From NCBI GenBank assembly GCA_947495795.1, contig CANMAI010000005.1, positions 186,001 to 250,000 of the forward strand: a stretch of 64,000 nucleotides of DNA. The letters run 5' to 3'. The notes below the pieces were generated by a model. It was given only the letters and a program-made list of their open reading frames with translations, was not told the origin of the DNA and did no database searches. The DNA comes from an uncultured Paracoccaceae bacterium (GTDB taxonomy: Bacteria > Pseudomonadota > Alphaproteobacteria > Rhodobacterales > Rhodobacteraceae). Every line of letters begins with the position of its first letter. Position 1 is the first letter of the stretch. The position numbers were made by a program, and so were the translations under genes. Shown in pieces: positions 60,011-64,000 of the stretch.

Positions 60011-60338
60011 AGTCACCACAGCGTCCGTTGGCACGTTGTCAGGGTGGCGGCGGTTTGGTCAATCCGATGCACAGTCGTTACGCGCGACCCGCGAAGGTCG
60101 AGTAACTCGCGCAAACGGATTTAGGCACGGTGCTGGACAACCGGCAACGCGCTGATCTGCCGCGATCCAGATTTCCGCGTGGCGGGCGTGATGCAAACCC
60201 CGCGCCAGTGTCGCGCTGCACGAGCAAGCAAGATCCTACAAAAACCGAGCGTTCCGGTTCAATTAAGCCCCACACGGTCGCGGTATCTCTCATGTCATCG
60301 GGCAAGACGCCCAGAACACTGACACCGGAGATCCCAAA
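60011..60338. other. Intergenic region, no convincing gene
   Basis: About 330 bp after the RND pump. A 50-codon frame begins with ATG at 60003, overlapping the pump stop, but its Arg/Thr-rich product resembles nothing I know and it lacks a clear ribosome-binding site. The rest shows no terminator or repeat. Confidence 0.45.
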
Positions 60339-60902
60339 ATGAAAAACCTCGTACTCGCAACCGCAACGATCATCGCTGGCTCGATAAGTGCAGCCTTTGC
60401 CGACACTGCAACCTTGGGCGGGACCGCCCTGACACAAGACACATTGCTGGATCAGGCTGAAATGATCCGCATCGCAGATGCCATCGACGCAGGTGTTGAT
60501 GCCAAGGACTGGGCGCAGACCCGCAGCTATTTCACCGATGAGATCACTGTCGGTTTCACATCCCTTGTTGGGGGTGAACCTGCAACGATCCCCGCGGATG
60601 GGCTGATTGCTGGCTGGTCCGGCAACCTGACGGCGGAAAAGACTTCTTTCCACCTGCGGGGCAACCACCGCGTCACGTTCTACTCTGCCGATAGCGCGAC
60701 GATGCTGTCGCACGGCTATGCCTGGAATCGGATGGAGAGCGGGACTCTGCCTGAAAACGGCGGCGAAGCACTCTGGGAAGTCTGGGGCACATACGAACAC
60801 GGCTTCGCGCGGACTGACAGTGGCTGGAAGGTCAACGCGATGACGTTCACCGCCACCGCCGAACGCGGCAATCCGTTCGTGCGCAATACGCCCGGCTCCT
60901 GA
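60339..60902 (+). CDS. Secreted SnoaL-like (NTF2-fold) protein
   Basis: Protein of 187 residues with a signal peptide (MKNLVLATATIIAGSISAAFA) and a mature domain that resembles the NTF2/SnoaL fold: IADAIDAGVDAKDWAQTRSYFTDE near the start, then alternating strands ending in WKVNAMTFTA. Members of this fold bind small hydrophobic ligands or act as isomerases or dehydratases. Its location directly downstream of the RND operon suggests membership in the same acquired block, but the function is unknown. Confidence 0.75.
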   Translation: MKNLVLATATIIAGSISAAFADTATLGGTALTQDTLLDQAEMIRIADAIDAGVDAKDWAQTRSYFTDEITVGFTSLVGGEPATIPADGLIAGWSGNLTAEKTSFHLRGNHRVTFYSADSATMLSHGYAWNRMESGTLPENGGEALWEVWGTYEHGFARTDSGWKVNAMTFTATAERGNPFVRNTPGS

Positions 60903-61339
60903 GCAGGCTCCTCACCACACCCAAACCTATCAAATCAACCGAGCGCAGAATTGAAGGCTTCCAAATGAAAGCCTTCTCTCTTGCCACCACAGCCTTCCCG
61001 GCGGTTTCGACCTTCGCCTTCGCGCAGGTCGAAACCCGCATTTAGCCTTCAAAAGAAGGGCCCCGTTGTCCGAGGCGCTCTGTTTCCCGAGTGGAGGCAC
61101 TAACAGTGCCGGAAGGCCTTTGTGACAGTTTTGGGCTGTTTGGCTGACGCCTGCTTTGAGTGCTACCGGGGGAGGGACGTGGCGAAAATTGCAGGGTAGA
61201 GCGGCCGTTGGAGGGCGGCGGGTGTTTGCCGCTTTCCGGCCCTTCAGACTTTCAGATCGTGGCCGGGCTTGATTTCTGGCAAGCCCACTCTCTAAGCTTC
61301 CGCTTCTTTTTGCTCGCAACAACCCCTGTGAGGTTTCCA
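60903..61339. other. Intergenic region holding a truncated signal-peptide ORF
   Basis: About 440 bp. Besides the 26-codon remnant at 60965-61045 there is no recognisable gene. Several short GC dyads occur but no clear terminator. It forms the right edge of the block with RND-type codon use. Confidence 0.5.
60965..61045 (+). pseudogene. Truncated secreted-protein gene (signal peptide only)
   Basis: A 26-codon frame encodes an almost perfect signal peptide (MKAFSLATTAFPAVSTFAFA, then QVETRI) followed at once by TAG. The sequence after the stop does not continue in a coding-like frame. It looks like the 5' end of a secreted protein gene cut off by a recombination at the edge of the efflux block. 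The parent protein cannot be identified. Confidence 0.5.
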
Positions 61340-61693
61340 ATGTATGCTCGACTTCTTCTCTGCGGGGCCCTGGCCCTTGCTGCCTGTACGGATGGCCCGA
61401 TCGCACAACCGATCACTTCGGAAAGCACGTTCCGGAGCGAGATCGTGAATAAGACGCTTTCCAACGGTGCGGTGACATTGCAGGTGCTGAACAATGGAGC
61501 GCTGGCCGGAATCGGGCGGACGGGCCCTGTGATCGGCACGTGGCAGTGGCGGGACGGGCGCTTTTGCCGGAACATCCTTTCCGGCGGCAATGTGGGCAAT
61601 GGCTGCCAGAACGTGCTGCGCACGGGGAGTGCCGTGACCTTTCTTGAGGCGAGCGGCGGTGTCGGCTCTCAAACGTATTTTCTGGCGAACTGA
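61340..61693 (+). CDS. Hypothetical lipoprotein
   Basis: Protein of 117 residues with a lipoprotein signal (LALAAC, lipidated C16) and a small mature domain containing GTWQWRDGRFCRNIL and two more Cys that could pair. The ATG at 61340 sets the signal peptide at the N-terminus; the frame is open upstream without meaningful sequence. Similar dihydrodipicolinate-reductase-annotated or unknown lipoproteins occur in related bacteria, but no function is evident. Confidence 0.75.
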   Translation: MYARLLLCGALALAACTDGPIAQPITSESTFRSEIVNKTLSNGAVTLQVLNNGALAGIGRTGPVIGTWQWRDGRFCRNILSGGNVGNGCQNVLRTGSAVTFLEASGGVGSQTYFLAN

Positions 61694-61704
61694 CGTTTTC
61701 CACA

Positions 61705-61722
61705 TTTGACCTTTTGGTCAAA
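61705..61722. promoter_or_regulatory. RutR operator upstream of the beta-alanine aminotransferase gene
   Basis: TTTGACCTTTTGGTCAAA is a perfect palindrome with 7-bp arms, identical in both arms to the site at 53494-53511 before rutR. It ends 37 bp before the aminotransferase start. Confidence 0.88.
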
Positions 61723-61759
61723 ACGCGTAGCGTTTCGGCATCTGATGAGGAGAGATGAG

Positions 61760-63085
61760 ATGTCGGATCGCAGAGACGTGGCGCCCAATGATTTGCGGGC
61801 ATTCTGGATGCCTTTCACGGCCAACCGGCAGTTCAAGGCGGCGCCGCGGATGTTTGTGGCCGCCGAGGGCGTGCACTACACCACCGCCGAGGGGCGGAAG
61901 GTGTTGGACGGGACGGCCGGGCTCTGGTGCTGCAATGCGGGGCACAAGCGGCCGAAGATCGTGGAGGCGATCCAGCGGCAGGCGGAAGAGCTGGATTACG
62001 CGCCCGCCTTCCAGATGGGGCATCCCAAGGCGTTTGAGCTGGCGAACCGGCTTGTGGATATCGCGCCTGAGGGCATGGATCATGTGTTTTACACGAACTC
62101 CGGCTCGGAAAGCGTTGAAACAGCTCTGAAAATTGCGATTGCCTATCACCGGGCCCGCGGCGATGCAGGCCGCACGCGGCTGATCGGGCGGGAGCGTGGG
62201 TATCACGGTGTGAATTTCGGCGGGATCTCGGTGGGCGGGATTGTGGCGAACCGCAAGCATTTCGGCAGCCTGCTGAATGGGGTGGACCACATGCCCCATA
62301 CGCATCTGAAGGAGAACGCCCATTCGCGCGGGCAGCCCGAGCATGGTGCGCATCTGGCGGATGAGTTGGAGCGGATTGTCGCGCTGCACGACCCAAGTAC
62401 GATTGCAGCTGTGATTGTGGAGCCGATGGCAGGCTCCACCGGTGTGCTGATCCCGCCCAAAGGGTATCTGGAGAAGCTGCGGGCGATTACGGCCAAGCAT
62501 GGGATTTTGCTGATCTTTGATGAGGTGATCACCGGATTCGGGCGTGTGGGGGCGGCGTTCGGCGCGCAGCGCTATGGTGTGACGCCGGATTTGATTACCT
62601 GCGCCAAGGGGCTGACCAATGGGGTGATCCCGATGGGGGCCGTTCTGGCAACCGGGGAGATCCATGATGCGTTCATGCAAGGGCCGGAGAACATGATCGA
62701 GCTGTTCCACGGCTATACGTATTCGGGCAATCCGATGGCCTGTGCCGCCGGGCTGGCAACGCTGGAGACGTATAGGGAAGAGGGGCTTTTTGACCGGGCG
62801 CGGGATATGGCGGGCTATTGGGAGGACGCGCTGCATTCGCTGAAGGGCAGCCCCCATGTGATCGACATCCGCAATGACGGGATGATCGGGGCGGTTGAGT
62901 TGGAGCCGATTCCCGGGCAGCCTACGAAGCGGGCGTTTCAGGCGTTCCTTGATGCCTATGAGGCGGGGATCTTGATCCGGACGACGGGGGATATCATCGC
63001 ACTTTCACCGCCTTTGATTTTCGAAGAACGCCATATTGACGAGCTGATCGGGACGCTTGGAGATGTCTTGCGAATGTTGGAGTGA
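61760..63085 (+). CDS. Beta-alanine--pyruvate aminotransferase (omega-aminotransferase)
   Basis: Class III PLP aminotransferase of 441 residues. The PLP Lys is K283 in TCAKGLTNG and D254 in IFDEVITGFGR contacts the cofactor; YTNSGSESVETALKIAIAYHRARG and YHGVNFGGISVGG are characteristic of beta-alanine:pyruvate enzymes. It converts beta-alanine and pyruvate to malonate semialdehyde and alanine, the step after reductive uracil breakdown. The ATG at 61760 follows GAGGAGAG. The perfect RutR operator upstream supports a pyrimidine role. Confidence 0.93.
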   Translation: MSDRRDVAPNDLRAFWMPFTANRQFKAAPRMFVAAEGVHYTTAEGRKVLDGTAGLWCCNAGHKRPKIVEAIQRQAEELDYAPAFQMGHPKAFELANRLVDIAPEGMDHVFYTNSGSESVETALKIAIAYHRARGDAGRTRLIGRERGYHGVNFGGISVGGIVANRKHFGSLLNGVDHMPHTHLKENAHSRGQPEHGAHLADELERIVALHDPSTIAAVIVEPMAGSTGVLIPPKGYLEKLRAITAKHGILLIFDEVITGFGRVGAAFGAQRYGVTPDLITCAKGLTNGVIPMGAVLATGEIHDAFMQGPENMIELFHGYTYSGNPMACAAGLATLETYREEGLFDRARDMAGYWEDALHSLKGSPHVIDIRNDGMIGAVELEPIPGQPTKRAFQAFLDAYEAGILIRTTGDIIALSPPLIFEERHIDELIGTLGDVLRMLE

Positions 63086-63088
63086 ACC

Positions 63089-63322
63089 ATGGCGATTAAG
63101 ATCGTGTTTGCAGCGGGCATTGTGTTCGTATGGGCTTACGGGATGGCTTATGCGAGCTACCGCGGAGAGAATTGCCGGTATGACGCCGGGGAGGGGCAAA
63201 ACCGGCTGACTCTTGCGCCAGATGACCCGCTTTATTACGTCTTTTTGCCCGCTGGTATCGTGGACCGGATGCTGACCGGTATGCGGTATGAGAAGGTACG
63301 CAAGCCCGCGCTGACGGTTTGA
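63089..63322 (+). CDS. Small membrane-anchored hypothetical protein
   Basis: Protein of 77 residues with one N-terminal hydrophobic helix (about 4-22) and a short soluble tail containing a single Cys. It begins 4 bp after the aminotransferase stop with TTGGAG upstream, so it may be co-transcribed. I do not recognise it. Confidence 0.6.
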   Translation: MAIKIVFAAGIVFVWAYGMAYASYRGENCRYDAGEGQNRLTLAPDDPLYYVFLPAGIVDRMLTGMRYEKVRKPALTV

Positions 63323-63398
63323 AGCGTTTCCGGGAATATCGGAAGCGCCGGAACTCTGCCGCGCTTTCAGGATTTTGGATAGGGCCTCTCTGTTGAAT

Positions 63399-63416
63399 GG
63401 TGGGTTAACACCCACC
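63399..63416. repeat. Interspersed palindromic element
   Basis: GGTGGGTTAACACCCACC is a perfect 7-bp-arm hairpin around TAAC, followed by CTACGGG. I recall this as a common intergenic repeat in Rhodobacteraceae. It lies in the gap before the cupin gene and may also serve as a weak transcription end. Confidence 0.65.
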
Positions 63417-63457
63417 CTACGGGCTGCCTCTGGCATTGTGTTAACGGGAGAGTGTTG

Positions 63458-63742
63458 ATGAGACCGGATTGTGTTGCCACGGAAATGATTGATGATGGCC
63501 GCGTTCGTGTGACGCGGTTTGATTTCGCGCCCGGTGCCGAGACGGGCTGGCATGTGCATGGAATGGATTATGTGATCACCGCCCTCACCGATTGCCACAT
63601 GTTGCTGGAAGAGCCGGGAGGGGAAAGCCGCCAGGTTCTGGTGCCTGCCGGGACATCTTACCGTCGGGAGGCGGGTGTGGAGCATAACGTGATCAATGAC
63701 GGAGATGCGCTGATGAGCTTTGTCGAGGTGGAGCTCAAATGA
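63458..63742 (+). CDS. Small cupin domain protein
   Basis: Single-domain cupin of 94 residues. Cupin motif 1 is recognisable as FAPGAETGWHVHGMDYVI (metal-type H36, H38) and motif 2 as GVEHNVIND (H74). The ATG at 63458 is 7 nt after GGAG; in-frame GTG and TTG codons just upstream are alternatives. Small cupins of this type bind metals or small acids and may act as epimerases, dioxygenases or sensors. The function is open. Confidence 0.83.
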   Translation: MRPDCVATEMIDDGRVRVTRFDFAPGAETGWHVHGMDYVITALTDCHMLLEEPGGESRQVLVPAGTSYRREAGVEHNVINDGDALMSFVEVELK

Positions 63743-63783
63743 GGCGGGCAGATCGGTGGTTTCGCGGCTTGATCTGACCCTGC

Positions 63784-63802
63784 CTGCCTAAATGGTAGGC
63801 AG
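63784..63802. terminator. Hairpin downstream of the cupin gene
   Basis: CTGCCTA-AATGG-TAGGCAG, a perfect 7-bp stem followed by TTTATG. It is a weak terminator candidate between the cupin gene and amt. Confidence 0.5.
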
Positions 63803-63922
63803 TTTATGAGCCTTACCTGCCTTTTGCGCGGGCTTTTAGAGGGCGGTGCCTTGCGCCGCTGATACGATGCCGCTACCCCGCCACCGGGCATTAAGACCCG
63901 GGATTTAGGGACGGATTTTACC

Positions 63923-64000
63923 ATGAATGGTGCGGATACAGCTTGGATCATTGTCGCGACGGCATTGGTTCTTTTCATGACATTGCCGGGTTTGGCGCTT
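63923..64000 (+). CDS. amt: Ammonium transporter, N-terminal fragment (continues beyond window)
   Basis: The first 26 codons (MNGADTAWIIVATALVLFMTLPG...) match the first transmembrane helix of Amt/MEP-family ammonium channels, which typically begin NxADTAWxLxxxALVLLMTxPG. The gene runs off the right edge. No glnK-like gene lies immediately upstream in the window. Only the start is visible, so paralogue type cannot be judged. Confidence 0.85.
   Translation, partial: MNGADTAWIIVATALVLFMTLPGLAL

Noticed and set aside
60003-60155. A 50-codon frame overlapping the end of the RND pump gene
   Set aside because: No ribosome-binding site of its own and no recognisable features; too weak to call a gene.

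Overview
The window looks like a chromosomal segment of a GC-rich marine-type alphaproteobacterium of the Rhodobacteraceae (Roseobacter group). The basis is gene content: two TRAP transporters and one tripartite tricarboxylate transporter, RutR-controlled pyrimidine genes, a Zur/Znu locus, an FMN riboswitch in front of ribH, and intergenic repeats of a kind I associate with this family. No rRNA, tRNA, insertion sequence, prophage or CRISPR array was recognised.

Layout. (1) 1-9.5 kb: a minus-strand catabolic operon (SDR, TRAP dctP-dctQ-dctM, two phytanoyl-CoA-dioxygenase-like oxygenases, UxaA-type dehydratase, Gfo/Idh/MocA oxidoreductase) divergent from an FAH-family hydrolase; it probably degrades a sugar acid or a related hydroxy acid. 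(2) 9.6-12.6 kb: znuA divergent from zur-znuC-znuB, with two candidate Zur boxes between them. (3) 12.6-17.1 kb: TRAP genes plus malonyl-CoA synthetase, probably malonate uptake and activation. (4) 17.4-19.9 kb: a DegT-type sugar aminotransferase and a glycosyltransferase. (5) 19.9-34.5 kb: an oxalate catabolic region. A minus-strand run of gntR-oxc-frc-formyltransferase-fhs-usp-tctC-tctB-tctA-panE-like lies opposite a succinyl-CoA-synthetase-like gene pair, and both promoter regions carry the palindrome TGGTATACCA. (6) 34.5-37.4 kb: a large RTX serralysin-type protease and a small secreted protein. (7) 37.7-43.1 kb: a KDG-kinase-like gene, preT-methyltransferase-preA for reductive pyrimidine catabolism, and an ABM-marR pair. 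(8) 43.1-52.7 kb: accessory and housekeeping genes, including GNAT, DUF2461, a soxR/VOC divergon, DCC plus saccharopine-dehydrogenase-like proteins, a serine hydrolase, riboswitch-ribH and a MerR-TipAS regulator. (9) 52.8-63.1 kb: rutR, an MBL-fold protein, a TetR-controlled RND efflux island, and a beta-alanine:pyruvate aminotransferase. (10) 63.1-64 kb: a small membrane protein, a cupin and the start of an ammonium transporter.

How they work together. The most coherent system is oxalate use. TctABC would import it and Frc and/or the SucCD-like pair would make oxalyl-CoA. Oxc would decarboxylate it to formyl-CoA, the PanE-like protein could reduce it to glyoxylate (as described for PanE2 of Methylobacterium), and Fhs with the ALDH1L1-N-like formyltransferase would handle the C1 unit. 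The second linked system is a scattered RutR regulon: RutR-type boxes precede preT, rutR itself and the beta-alanine aminotransferase gene, joining the first and last steps of reductive uracil degradation across 23 kb.

All functions are read from motifs and context in the sequence; no database search was possible.
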